Shown piece after piece: positions 1 to 7,000 of a stretch of 10,894 nt of DNA. The notes under the pieces were generated by a model. That model saw only the letters and a list, made by a program, of their open reading frames with translations. It had not been told where the DNA came from and made no database searches. Where the stretch lies: assembly GCA_002422205.1 (NCBI GenBank), contig DITS01000002.1, positions 1 to 10,894 on the forward strand. Reading direction: 5' to 3'. Position numbers and translations under genes: made by a program. The first letter of the stretch is position 1; every line of letters begins with the position of its first letter. Origin of the DNA: Alphaproteobacteria bacterium UBA6178. GTDB lineage: Bacteria; Pseudomonadota; Alphaproteobacteria; Rickettsiales; UBA3002.

Positions 1-536
1 TGACCGACGGGCAGGGCCGCACCGTCGATTTTCGCAATACGCTGATTGTGCTGACCTCCAATTTAGGCTCGCATGCGATTGCCGAGCTGAAAGACGGGCA
101 ATCGGTGGAAGATGCGCGCCTTGCGGTGATGGAAGTGGTGCGCAATGCGTTCCGCCCCGAATTTCTCAATCGACTCGATGAGATTTTGCTGTTCTCGCGC
201 CTTAGCAAAGAGCATATGGGCGATATTGTCAGCATTCAGATTAAAGGGCTGGAAGGCCGCTTAGCGGATCGCCAGATTGCGTTGCATCTGGATGATGCGG
301 CCAAGCATTGGCTGGCCGAGCAGGGCTATGATCCGGTCTATGGCGCACGCCCGTTGAAACGCGTGATTCAGAAAAAACTGCAAGACGCGCTGGCCACCAA
401 AATTTTAAGTGGTGATATTGGCGATGGCGATCATGTGTATGTGACAGGCCATGAGCTGGGCTTGCATATTCGCGTGGAGCACCCCGAAAAACCGGCTAGC
501 GGGAAGCCGAAAGTTGCGCGATTAACGCATGCATAA
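1..536 (+). CDS. clpB: ATP-dependent chaperone ClpB, C-terminal part (5' end outside window)
   Basis: This is the 3' end of a ClpB/Hsp104-type disaggregase, a cytoplasmic hexameric AAA+ machine that threads aggregated proteins together with DnaK. The reading frame is open from base 3 with no start, giving 177 visible residues; the real start lies left of the window. What remains is the end of the second ATPase domain (D2) and its small C-terminal domain. Visible marks are the DGQGRTVDFRNT strand, the sensor-1 TSNLGS motif (about 54-71), the arginine-finger region FRPEFLNRLDE (about 150-182) and the sensor-2 motif GARPLKR (about 342-362). The tail ends in a short lysine- and proline-containing extension. 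The last 41 bases overlap the end of the opposing oxyR gene, leaving no room for a terminator between them. The sensor-2 and FRPEFLNR sequences fit ClpB; ClpA or ClpC would be the alternatives but match the tail less well. Confidence 0.95.
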   Translation, partial: TDGQGRTVDFRNTLIVLTSNLGSHAIAELKDGQSVEDARLAVMEVVRNAFRPEFLNRLDEILLFSRLSKEHMGDIVSIQIKGLEGRLADRQIALHLDDAAKHWLAEQGYDPVYGARPLKRVIQKKLQDALATKILSGDIGDGDHVYVTGHELGLHIRVEHPEKPASGKPKVARLTHA

Positions 537-1371
537 CCGGTAGCCTTGCGCTGCTTTTGCGCCATACTAACCCGATGGTACGCTTGGGCACCGGATCGCG
601 AAATGGGATATAACGGATGCCGGATTCATTGGCTTGAATGGCGATGCGCGGCATGAGTGTGATGCCCACCCCTGCCTTAACCATTTGCCGCAAGGTTTCC
701 AGCCCCGTGGCGCGCACATCCTCTTCCTCCGATGCACCGGTGCTATGACAGATATCAAGCGCCTGATCGCGCAGGCAGTGCCCTTCATCGAGCAGCAATA
801 ATTTATGATCCTGCAACACGCGCAGATCGACTTTGCTGGCGGCAGCCAGCGGATGATTATCAGCAACGGCAAGCAAAAATTCATCCTCGAATAATATTTC
901 ACTGGTCAGCCCGTCCACCTCGACGGGTAGCGCGATTAGCGCGGCGTCGATATCGCCTGCTTTGAGCTGCTCGAGCAAATCTGCGGTTTTGTCTTCGCGT
1001 AAAATCAATTTAAGATTGGGGCAGGCGGCCTTGGCTTTGGGCATGAGCTGCGGAAAAATATACGTGGCCAATGTGGGAAATGCGCCAATACGAAACGTGC
1101 CAGCGAGCGGGTCTTGCGAGGATTCGGCGATAGCATGAATCGTATCGACTTCTTGCAAAATGCGCCGGGCGACGCGAATGATGTCCTCGCCTGACGGGGT
1201 GAGCATGACCTTTTTATTGGTGCGCTCGAACAGGGCGATGCCGAGCAGCTCTTCCATTTTTTTGATCTGGCTGCTCAATGTCGGCTGGCTGACATGGCAT
1301 TGCAGCGCCGCTTGCGAGAAGTTTTTAAGCTCCGCCACCGCTACGATATATTGTAAATCCCGCAAATTCAT
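496..1371 (-). CDS. oxyR: Hydrogen peroxide-sensing LysR-type regulator OxyR
   Basis: A 291-residue LysR-family regulator, close in sequence to OxyR, which senses H2O2 through a disulfide switch and activates peroxide-defence genes. Residues 1-60 form the winged helix-turn-helix (MNLRDLQY start, CHVSQPTLSSQIKKME recognition region). The rest is the two-lobed sensor domain. The switch cysteines fall at exactly the E. coli positions, Cys199 in DEGHCLRDQA and Cys208 in DICHS. Thr100, Thr129, His198 and Arg201, which are linked to peroxide binding in studied OxyRs, are also present. At 291 residues it is a little shorter at the C-terminus than the 305 of E. coli. The start is chosen because the N-terminus aligns with the family. 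No Shine-Dalgarno sequence precedes it, and the predicted -10 element lies 6 bases upstream, suggesting a leaderless mRNA. The gene is divergent from ahpC, its likely target, and its stop lies inside clpB. A non-OxyR LysR is unlikely given both cysteines. Confidence 0.95.
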   Translation of the reverse strand: MNLRDLQYIVAVAELKNFSQAALQCHVSQPTLSSQIKKMEELLGIALFERTNKKVMLTPSGEDIIRVARRILQEVDTIHAIAESSQDPLAGTFRIGAFPTLATYIFPQLMPKAKAACPNLKLILREDKTADLLEQLKAGDIDAALIALPVEVDGLTSEILFEDEFLLAVADNHPLAAASKVDLRVLQDHKLLLLDEGHCLRDQALDICHSTGASEEEDVRATGLETLRQMVKAGVGITLMPRIAIQANESGIRYIPFRDPVPKRTIGLVWRKSSARLPVMHALIAQLSASR

Positions 1372-1373
1372 AT

Positions 1374-1410
1374 ATAGACTATAGCTATCATTCCCATAAA
1401 AACAATCAAT
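1374..1410. promoter_or_regulatory. OxyR operator (four-element site)
   Basis: Four tetrads spaced 11 bases apart fit the OxyR tetramer consensus ATAG-N7-CTAT-N7-ATAG-N7-CTAT: ATAG 1374-1377, CTAT 1385-1388, ATAA 1396-1399 and CAAT 1407-1410, 14 of 16 bases in register. The left half is perfect and the right half is degenerate. The site begins 2 bases upstream of the oxyR start codon and ends directly before the predicted ahpC -35 element. This placement would let bound OxyR touch RNA polymerase at ahpC while covering the oxyR promoter. Binding itself is inferred from the motif. Confidence 0.8.
1378..1405 (-). promoter_or_regulatory. Probable oxyR promoter, inside the operator
   Basis: Read on the minus strand, a -35-like TTGTTT (plus-strand 1400-1405) is followed after 16 bases by TATAGT (plus-strand 1378-1383), five of six matches to TATAAT. 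Transcription would then begin at or within a base or two of the oxyR ATG at 1371. Both elements lie within the OxyR operator, which predicts autorepression, as known for oxyR in several bacteria. The -35 is only a moderate match. Confidence 0.5.
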
Positions 1411-1439
1411 TTTACATTGATACTCTCTATCGCTAGGGT
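1411..1439 (+). promoter_or_regulatory. Probable OxyR-activated ahpC promoter
   Basis: TTTACA at 1411-1416 (five of six to TTGACA) abuts the right edge of the OxyR operator and is followed by a 17-base spacer and a weak -10, TAGGGT at 1434-1439. A weak -10 with an activator site touching the -35 is the usual layout of a class II activated promoter. The predicted start site is near 1446, giving a leader of about 67 bases. A competing -35 is TTGATA at 1417-1422, but it has no reasonable -10 at the right distance. Confidence 0.45.
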
Positions 1440-1445
1440 CTCAAT

Positions 1446-1476
1446 CATTGGTATTGCGCGGTGCAATATACCAGTG
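1446..1476 (+). other. Stem-loop at the predicted 5' end of the ahpC mRNA
   Basis: CATTGG-TATTGC (1446-1457) can pair with GCAATA (1463-1468) and CCAGTG (1471-1476), with a five-base loop and a two-base TA bulge on the right arm. One of the twelve pairs is a wobble. It begins where the ahpC transcript is predicted to start. It is followed by a short tandem repeat (ACAAGCTA then ACAAGCTT, 1481-1496) and then the ribosome binding site. It is not followed by a T-tract, so it is not a terminator. Confidence 0.5.
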
Positions 1477-1502
1477 AGAAACAAGCTAACAAGCTTAAAA
1501 AT

Positions 1503-1506
1503 GGAG
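1503..1506 (+). promoter_or_regulatory. ahpC ribosome binding site
   Basis: GGAG lies 6 bases before the ATG at 1513. It also overlaps an in-frame ATG at 1501, which has no upstream Shine-Dalgarno of its own. This spacing therefore decides in favour of the 1513 start. Confidence 0.75.
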
Positions 1507-1512
1507 ATTATT

Positions 1513-2067
1513 ATGACCCTTGGCGTTGGACAAGCATTCCCGCAATTTTCCGTCAAAGCAACCGTATCAAACGATATCAAAACCGCTTTTGTCGATATTG
1601 ATAACAACACATATAAAGGTAAATGGCTGGTAGTGTTCTTCTACCCCAAAGATTTTACCTTTGTGTGCCCGACTGAAATTAAAGCATTCGGCGATCTGAA
1701 CGAAGAGTTTGCAGACCGTGATGCGCAGGTGCTAACCGGCAGCGTTGATAGCGAATTTGTGCATTTGGCATGGCGCAAAGACAAAGAAGAGCTGAATGAT
1801 TTGCCCTTCCCGATGTTGGCCGATGTGAAGCGCGAGCTATCCACCGCGCTGGGCATTTTAGACCCTAATGAAGGCGTGTCGCAACGCGCCACTTTTATTG
1901 TCGATCCCGAAGGCATCATCCGCTTTGTAATGGTGACCGACCTGAGCGTGGGCCGTAACCCGAAAGAAGTGCTGCGTATTCTGGATGCGCTGCAAACCGA
2001 CGAGCTATGCCCGTGCAACTGGACCAAGGGCGATGAAACGCTCGATGTTAATAAACTCGCTGCATAA
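1513..2067 (+). CDS. ahpC: Alkyl hydroperoxide reductase AhpC (2-Cys peroxiredoxin)
   Basis: A 184-residue cytoplasmic peroxiredoxin that reduces H2O2, organic peroxides and probably peroxynitrite. The thioredoxin-like fold carries the peroxidatic cysteine Cys52 in the motif DFTFVCPTE (about 48-56). The resolving cysteine is in the C-terminal ELCPCNW motif (Cys166, with Cys168 beside it). The CxCNW tail is typical of AhpC proteins recycled by AhpD, and an ahpD gene follows directly. Cys52 forms a disulfide with the resolving cysteine, which AhpD then reduces. The start at 1513 is set by GGAG six bases upstream; ATG 1501 would add four residues. Upstream lies an OxyR operator, so induction by peroxide through the divergent OxyR is expected. 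It is separated from ahpD by 82 bases containing a strong palindrome, so ahpC may be expressed more highly than ahpD. Confidence 0.95.
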   Translation: MTLGVGQAFPQFSVKATVSNDIKTAFVDIDNNTYKGKWLVVFFYPKDFTFVCPTEIKAFGDLNEEFADRDAQVLTGSVDSEFVHLAWRKDKEELNDLPFPMLADVKRELSTALGILDPNEGVSQRATFIVDPEGIIRFVMVTDLSVGRNPKEVLRILDALQTDELCPCNWTKGDETLDVNKLAA

Positions 2068-2081
2068 GTGAGAGACCGGAT

Positions 2082-2121
2082 CTCCCCTCCCTCTACCGCT
2101 CCCCAGCCGGAGGGAGGGGAG
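2082..2121. repeat. Palindrome between ahpC and ahpD
   Basis: A perfect 12-bp inverted repeat, CTCCCCTCCCTC (2082-2093) and GAGGGAGGGGAG (2110-2121), encloses a 16-base loop. No T-tract follows, so it is unlikely to be an efficient terminator. It resembles the C/G-rich intergenic palindromes (REP-like) scattered through many proteobacterial genomes, and has the same character as the element at 2726-2770. In the mRNA it would form a stable intercistronic hairpin 14 bases after the ahpC stop. Its membership in a repeat family is inferred. Confidence 0.7.
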
Positions 2122-2136
2122 TAAACCCACATATGT

Positions 2137-2143
2137 TAAGGAG
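2137..2143 (+). promoter_or_regulatory. ahpD ribosome binding site
   Basis: TAAGGAG lies 6 bases before the ATG at 2150, a near-ideal Shine-Dalgarno. ahpD therefore has its own translation initiation rather than depending on coupling to ahpC. Confidence 0.85.
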
Positions 2144-2149
2144 ACAATC

Positions 2150-2710
2150 ATGTCACTCAATGATTTAAAATCGCATTTGGCCGATTATGCCAAAGATACG
2201 AAATTGAACTTATCGAAAGTGCTCAGCGAAGAAGGCGCGCCGGATTTAACCCCGACGCAGATTTATGCTACGGCGTTAGCCTCGGCCTATGCCACCCAAT
2301 CCGAAATGGTGGTGCAAGCCATTGCCGCCGAAGCGGCTGCGGTATTGAGCGATGCCGATATGCAGGCCGCCAAAGCCGCCGCCAGCATTATGGGTATGAA
2401 CAATATTTATTACCGCTTTCTGCATTTGGTGAAAGACAAGGAATTTGGCAGCCTGCCCGCAAATTTGCGCATGCAGGTGATTGCCAACCCCGGCGTGGAA
2501 AAAGTGGAGTTTGAGCTTTATTCGCTCGCCGTATCCGCCATTAATGGTTGCGGGATGTGTATGGAAGCGCATGTGCATGAAGTGCTCAAAGGCGGGATTT
2601 CACGCCTTGGCATCCAGTCCGCCATCCGCATTGCCAGCGTGGTGCACGCAGCGGCGCAGTCGGTGTTTATCGAGCAATCAGGCGGGCAGGCATTGGCCAA
2701 CGCGGCGTAA
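2150..2710 (+). CDS. ahpD: Alkyl hydroperoxide reductase AhpD, CXXC peroxidase partner of AhpC
   Basis: A 186-residue all-helical AhpD-family (carboxymuconolactone decarboxylase fold) protein. In the mycobacterial system AhpD passes electrons from dihydrolipoamide (lipoylated SucB with lipoamide dehydrogenase) to oxidised AhpC. The active site is visible in the stretch SAINGCGMCMEAHVHEV: Cys134 and Cys137 form the CXXC, Glu122 lies 12 residues before the first cysteine, and His141 lies four residues after the second, matching the catalytic Glu118, Cys130, Cys133 and His137 of the M. tuberculosis protein. The histidine found between the cysteines there (His132) is Met136 here. Length fits the family. 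A good Shine-Dalgarno fixes the start. It follows ahpC in the same direction and probably shares its OxyR-controlled transcript, which ends at the terminator at 2797-2830. Confidence 0.95.
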   Translation: MSLNDLKSHLADYAKDTKLNLSKVLSEEGAPDLTPTQIYATALASAYATQSEMVVQAIAAEAAAVLSDADMQAAKAAASIMGMNNIYYRFLHLVKDKEFGSLPANLRMQVIANPGVEKVEFELYSLAVSAINGCGMCMEAHVHEVLKGGISRLGIQSAIRIASVVHAAAQSVFIEQSGGQALANAA

Positions 2711-2725
2711 GGAAGGTTGAAAGGC

Positions 2726-2770
2726 CCCTCACCCCGATACTCTCCCCAAGGGAGAGGGTCGGGGTGAGGG
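2726..2770. repeat. Long palindromic repeat downstream of ahpD
   Basis: A nearly perfect hairpin begins 15 bases after the ahpD stop. The outer arms CCCTCACCCCG (2726-2736) and CGGGGTGAGGG (2760-2770) pair fully. The inner arms CTCTCCC (2740-2746) and GGGAGAG (2750-2756) pair across a three-base loop, with only one mismatch and one wobble between the two blocks. There is no T-tract. Sequences of this CCCTCACCCC/CTCTCCC type are common dispersed intergenic palindromes in proteobacteria. It lies upstream of, and separate from, the real terminator. Confidence 0.75.
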
Positions 2771-2796
2771 ACATTAAACGCGCACAGCCTGATGTT

Positions 2797-2830
2797 GGCC
2801 CCTGTAAAAGCAGGCAGGGGCCGTTTTTTT
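2797..2830 (+). terminator. Intrinsic terminator of the ahpCD operon
   Basis: GGCCCCTG (2797-2804) pairs perfectly with CAGGGGCC (2815-2822) around a 10-base loop and is followed by G and seven T (2824-2830). This is a canonical Rho-independent terminator on the plus strand, separating ahpCD from the efflux operon. Confidence 0.9.
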
Positions 2831-2863
2831 ATGTCAGCAAGAAGGATTGCCGACGCCTTCACG

Positions 2864-2869
2864 TATAAT
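2864..2869 (+). promoter_or_regulatory. Possible -10 element of the efflux operon
   Basis: A perfect TATAAT lies 34 bases after the ahpCD terminator and about 95 bases before the adaptor start. No recognisable -35 lies at 15-19 bases upstream and there is no TG extension, so the promoter would need an activator or could be spurious. A promoter is expected somewhere in 2831-2963 because the terminator precedes the operon. No clear operator palindrome is seen in that stretch. Confidence 0.3.
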
Positions 2870-2952
2870 AACGAAGTCCATCTGCGGATACAGTCCGTAT
2901 CACAAAAAGATACAGCATTTTAACGCCAATCGCGCTAAGATGCCCGCAAACT

Positions 2953-2959
2953 GGGAGGG
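2953..2959 (+). promoter_or_regulatory. Ribosome binding site of the RND adaptor gene
   Basis: GGGAGGG, with GGAGG at 2954-2958, sits 5 bases before the TTG at 2964. It lies downstream of the only other reasonable start (ATG 2940), which has no good Shine-Dalgarno. This supports a TTG start. Confidence 0.65.
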
Positions 2960-2963
2960 AGCC

Positions 2964-4040
2964 TTGCGAACAAGACCATACCTGTCAGGCATAGTTGCCT
3001 GCATAATTCTCACTATATCACCTGCCATTGCTCAAGCGCCCGATAAGGCGGTGGGTGTGATTGTGAGCACGGCCAAACACAGCCCCTTCGTCGATCGCGT
3101 CGAAGCGCTGGGCACCTTGCGGGCGAATGAAACGGTGAATCTCGCCGTGAAAGTGACCGAAACCGTGCGCGCCATCCATTTTGAAGACGGGCAGCGCGTG
3201 GAGGCGGGCGATGTGCTGGTGGAGATGACCAACGCACAGGAAACCGCCGATTTGAATGCTGCCATGTCCACTGCGCAGGAAGCCCGCCAACAATATGAGC
3301 GCGTGCAGGCGCTGGCCAAACAGGGCAATGCGCCCAAAGCCTTGCTCGATCAACGCCGCCGCGAATATGAAACCGCGCGCGCCGTGCAAAATGGCGTGCA
3401 ATCACGCATGAAAGACCGCGTGCTGGTGGCACCGTTTGACGGGGTGCTGGGCTTGCGCAATATCAGCGTGGGTGCGCTGGTTGAGCCGGGGACATTTATT
3501 ACTACGATTGATGATGACACTGTGATGAAACTGGATTTTTCTGTCCCTTCCACCTTTTTGGGTGTGCTGCGCAGCGGGATGCGCATCGAGGCGAAAGCCG
3601 CAGGCCTCGAGGGTAAAACATTCGAAGGCAATGTGAGCGCAATCGACAGCCAGATCGATCCGGTGACGCGCTCGATTAAAGTGCGTGCGCTGTTGCAAAA
3701 TGATGAAAGGCTGCTGAAACCCGGTTTGTTGATGAGTGTAGAAATATTAAAAAATCCGCGCAATGCGTTGGTCGTGCCCGAAGAAGCGCTGGTGCCGGAA
3801 GCGGATAAAACCTATGTATATACGGTAATACGCAATGACGATGCGCTACGGGCAGTGAAAAAACAGGTTACCATTGGCAGCCGTCGCCCGGGTGAAGTGG
3901 AAATTCTCAGCGGCATTGAGGCGGGCGAGCGGGTGGTGACGCATGGCGCGATGAAGCTGCGCGCTGACGCACCCGTGACGATTCGTGCCGAAGATAATGG
4001 CGAACAATCCATGCAGCAAATGCTGGAGCCGCAGGAATGA
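2964..4040 (+). CDS. RND efflux periplasmic adaptor (membrane fusion protein)
   Basis: A 358-residue adaptor of the HlyD/AcrA family, linking an inner-membrane RND permease to an outer-membrane channel. From the TTG start, residues 1-23 form a signal peptide (MRTRPY, hydrophobic core, AIA before the likely cut). The mature N-terminus has no lipobox cysteine, so it is probably not a lipoprotein. Then come the first half of the lipoyl domain (about 60-90), a helical hairpin (about 93-150), the second lipoyl half (VLVAPFDGVLGL, about 153-164), a beta-barrel (about 185-262) and a membrane-proximal domain (about 265-340, with VVPEEAL and GIEAGERVVTHGAMKLR). The start is set by a strong Shine-Dalgarno; an in-frame ATG at 2940 would give 366 residues. 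The gene overlaps the permease by 4 bases. The substrate cannot be told from sequence. It resembles MexH/VexC-type adaptors in general build, but I give no symbol. Confidence 0.92.
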   Translation: MRTRPYLSGIVACIILTISPAIAQAPDKAVGVIVSTAKHSPFVDRVEALGTLRANETVNLAVKVTETVRAIHFEDGQRVEAGDVLVEMTNAQETADLNAAMSTAQEARQQYERVQALAKQGNAPKALLDQRRREYETARAVQNGVQSRMKDRVLVAPFDGVLGLRNISVGALVEPGTFITTIDDDTVMKLDFSVPSTFLGVLRSGMRIEAKAAGLEGKTFEGNVSAIDSQIDPVTRSIKVRALLQNDERLLKPGLLMSVEILKNPRNALVVPEEALVPEADKTYVYTVIRNDDALRAVKKQVTIGSRRPGEVEILSGIEAGERVVTHGAMKLRADAPVTIRAEDNGEQSMQQMLEPQE

Positions 4041-7000
4041 TGTTATCCGATATATCGGTCAAGCGCCCCGTCTTCGCGTCGGTGATTTCGCTGCTGCTGA
4101 TTATCTTCGGATTGGTTTCCTTTGAGCGGCTGCCTTTGCGCGAATATCCCGATATTGACGCGCCGATTGTCTCGGTCACGACGATTTATGCGGGTGCAGC
4201 CTCGAATGTCGTTGAGACGCGCATTACCGAGCTGGTCGAAGACCGCATCGCCGGTGTGGAGGGCATCAATTTCATTCAATCAGTGAGCGAAGATGGCAAA
4301 TCCTCGGTGATTATTGAATTTAATACCAACCGCGATATCGACGATGCCGCGAATGATGTGCGTGACCGGATTTCGTCGATACTTGATGATCTGCCGGTAG
4401 AGGCGGACCCGCCGGAAATCCAGAAAGTGGATTCGAATGAAGACGTGATTATGTGGCTCAATTTAGTCAGCGACAGCATGACCGTACCGGAGCTGACCGA
4501 CTACATGAACCGTTATCTGGTGGATCGCTTTTCGGTGCTCGATGGGGTGGCGCGCGTGCGCATTGGTGGCGGGCAATTATACGCTATGCGCATCTGGCTG
4601 GACCGTAACGCGCTGGCCGCACGCGGGCTAACCGTGAATGATGTGGAAAACGCATTGCGTGCCGAAAATGTAGAATTACCCGCGGGTAGCATCGAATCCA
4701 AAACGCGGCAATTCACGGTACGTGTGCAACGCGCCTTCCGCGATGCAGATGATTTCAATCAGTTGGTGCTGCGCCGTGGCGAAGGCGGGTATTTAGTACG
4801 CCTTGGCGATGTGGCGCGGGTGGAAAAAGGCACCGAAGAAGACCGCACCTATTTCCGTGGTAATGGTATTGCCAATGTGGGCATTGGTATCATCAAACAA
4901 TCCACCGCCAATACCATCGACGTGGCGCGCGCTGCCCAGGCCGAGGCCGAAAAAATTAATGAGAACCTGCCAAAAGGCATGGAAATCCGGCAAAGTTATG
5001 ACACGTCCGTGTTTATCGAAGGCGCGATTAACGAAGTGTATAAAACCCTTTTCATTGCCATTGTGCTGGTGATTTTCGTAATCTATCTGTTTTTGGGTAG
5101 TTTGCGTGCCACGCTGGTACCGGCGGTGACGGTGCCGGTGTCGGTGATTGCGACTTTCATCATGTTATATGCGCTCGGCTTTTCGATTAATCTGTTGACC
5201 CTGCTGGCATTGGTGTTGGCGATTGGTCTGGTAGTGGATGACGCGATTGTGGTGCTGGAAAATATCTACCGCCGCATGCAGCAGGAAGGCGAATCCCCCT
5301 TAGTGGCCGCTTATTACGGCACCAGACAGGTTGGGTTTGCAGTCATTGCGACGACGCTGGTGCTGATCGCCGTATTCGTGCCGATTGCATTTTTGCAAGG
5401 CGATGTCGGGCGGCTCTTTTCCGAATTTGCACTGACCATGGCGGCGGCAGTGGCCTTCTCCAGCCTGATCGCACTGAGCTTATCACCGATGATCGCGTCC
5501 AAAGTGCTAAAGGCCAATGAAGCACCGAGTAAAGTGACGCAAAAAATGGATGCGTTTATTGACAAGATGAATGCTAAATACCGCGTCTGGTTAGCACGTG
5601 CCTTTGCCTATCCGCTGCGGATTATGGGCGGATTTTTAGCGATTCTGGCCTTATCGGGTGCGCTGTTTATCATTACGCCTAACGAATATGCCCCCAAAGA
5701 AGATCGCGGCGCGTTTTTCATTTTTGTCACCGGGCCGGAAGGTGCATCGTTCGATTATATGAAAGATTATATGGATGAAATCGAGCGCCGCCTGATGCCC
5801 TATGTTGATAGCGGCGAAATCATGCGGCTGCTGGTGCGTGCGCCCGCCACCTTTGATAATTATGAGAGCTTTAATTCCGGCGCGGTGATTGCGGTGCTGA
5901 GCGACTGGGGCGACCGCCGCAGCGCCTGGCCAATCATGGATGAAATATCGGCCAAACTATCGGACCTGCCCGGCGTGCGCGCCTTTCCGGTGATGCGGCA
6001 GGGCTTTGGCAGCCAAGCGCAAAAACCGGTGCAATTTGTGCTGGGTGGGGGCACTTATGAAGAGTTGCGCGAATGGCGCGATATTTTGCTGGCGAAAATC
6101 AACGAGGATAATCCCGGCCTGTCCGGCATTGATTGGGACTACAAAGAAACCAAACCACAGCTGGAGGTGCGCATCGATTATGACCGTGCCGCCGAGCTGG
6201 GCGTGACGGTGAGTGCGATTGGCCGCACGCTGGAATCGATGCTGGGCTCGCGTCGTGTCACGACTTATATCGACGCAGGCGAAGAATATGACGTGATACT
6301 GGAAGGCGAGCGCGAAACGCAGCGCACGCCCACCAATATGGAAAATATCTATGTGCGCTCGGACCGGACCAATGAGCTGATTCCGTTATCGAATCTGGTA
6401 AGCATCAGCGAATATGCGGATTCCAATAAGCTGAATCGCTACAACCGTGTGCGCGCCATCACCATCGAAGCCAATCTGGAAGACGGGCTGGCGCTGGGCG
6501 AGGCGCTTGATTATCTCAATGCATTGGTGAACGAGCATTTGCCTGATAATGTAGTGATTGATTACAAAGGCGAATCGAAAGATTATGCGGATGCCGGTTC
6601 ATCGATTGTGTTTGTATTTTTGCTGGGCATCGGCGTGGTGTTTTTGGTGCTGGCCGCACAGTTTGAAAGCTATATTCACCCGATGGTGATTATGCTGACC
6701 GTGCCACTGGCGATGGCAGGTGGGTTGATCGGGCTGGTAATCACGGGCAGTAGCCTGAATCTCTATAGCCAGATCGGGCTAATTATGCTGATAGGGCTGG
6801 CGGCCAAGAATGGTATTCTGATTGTTGAATTCGCCAACCAGCTGCGCGACGAAGGCGTGCCGCTGAATAAGGCGATTGATGATGCGGCACATTTGCGCCT
6901 GCGCCCGATTCTGATGACGGCGCTAACCACGGCGGCGGGCGCCATTCCGTTGATATTGTCTTTCGGCCCCGGCGCGGAGACACGCTTTGTCATCGGCGTA

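Noticed and set aside
1417..1512. Upstream TTG extension of ahpC from 1417
   Set aside because: It would start inside the predicted promoter and add 32 residues not found in AhpC proteins; GGAG and ATG at 1513 fit better.
1368..1610. Minus-strand open frame of 80 codons across the oxyR/ahpC gap and the start of ahpC
   Set aside because: It covers the operator and promoter region and the ahpC N-terminus in antisense, resembles no protein family I recognise, and has no ribosome binding site.
2082..2770. The two palindromes as a CRISPR or terminator pair
   Set aside because: There are no regularly spaced direct repeats, and neither palindrome is followed by a T-tract. The true terminator is the separate stem at 2797-2830.
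2847..2963. TTG at 2847 as the start of the RND adaptor
   Set aside because: It would put a polar 39-residue extension before the signal peptide and lies upstream of the TATAAT element.
3013..3763. Several long minus-strand open frames opposite the RND adaptor gene
   Set aside because: They are antisense by-products of the codon bias of a clearly real gene. Their translations are low-complexity and match no family I know.
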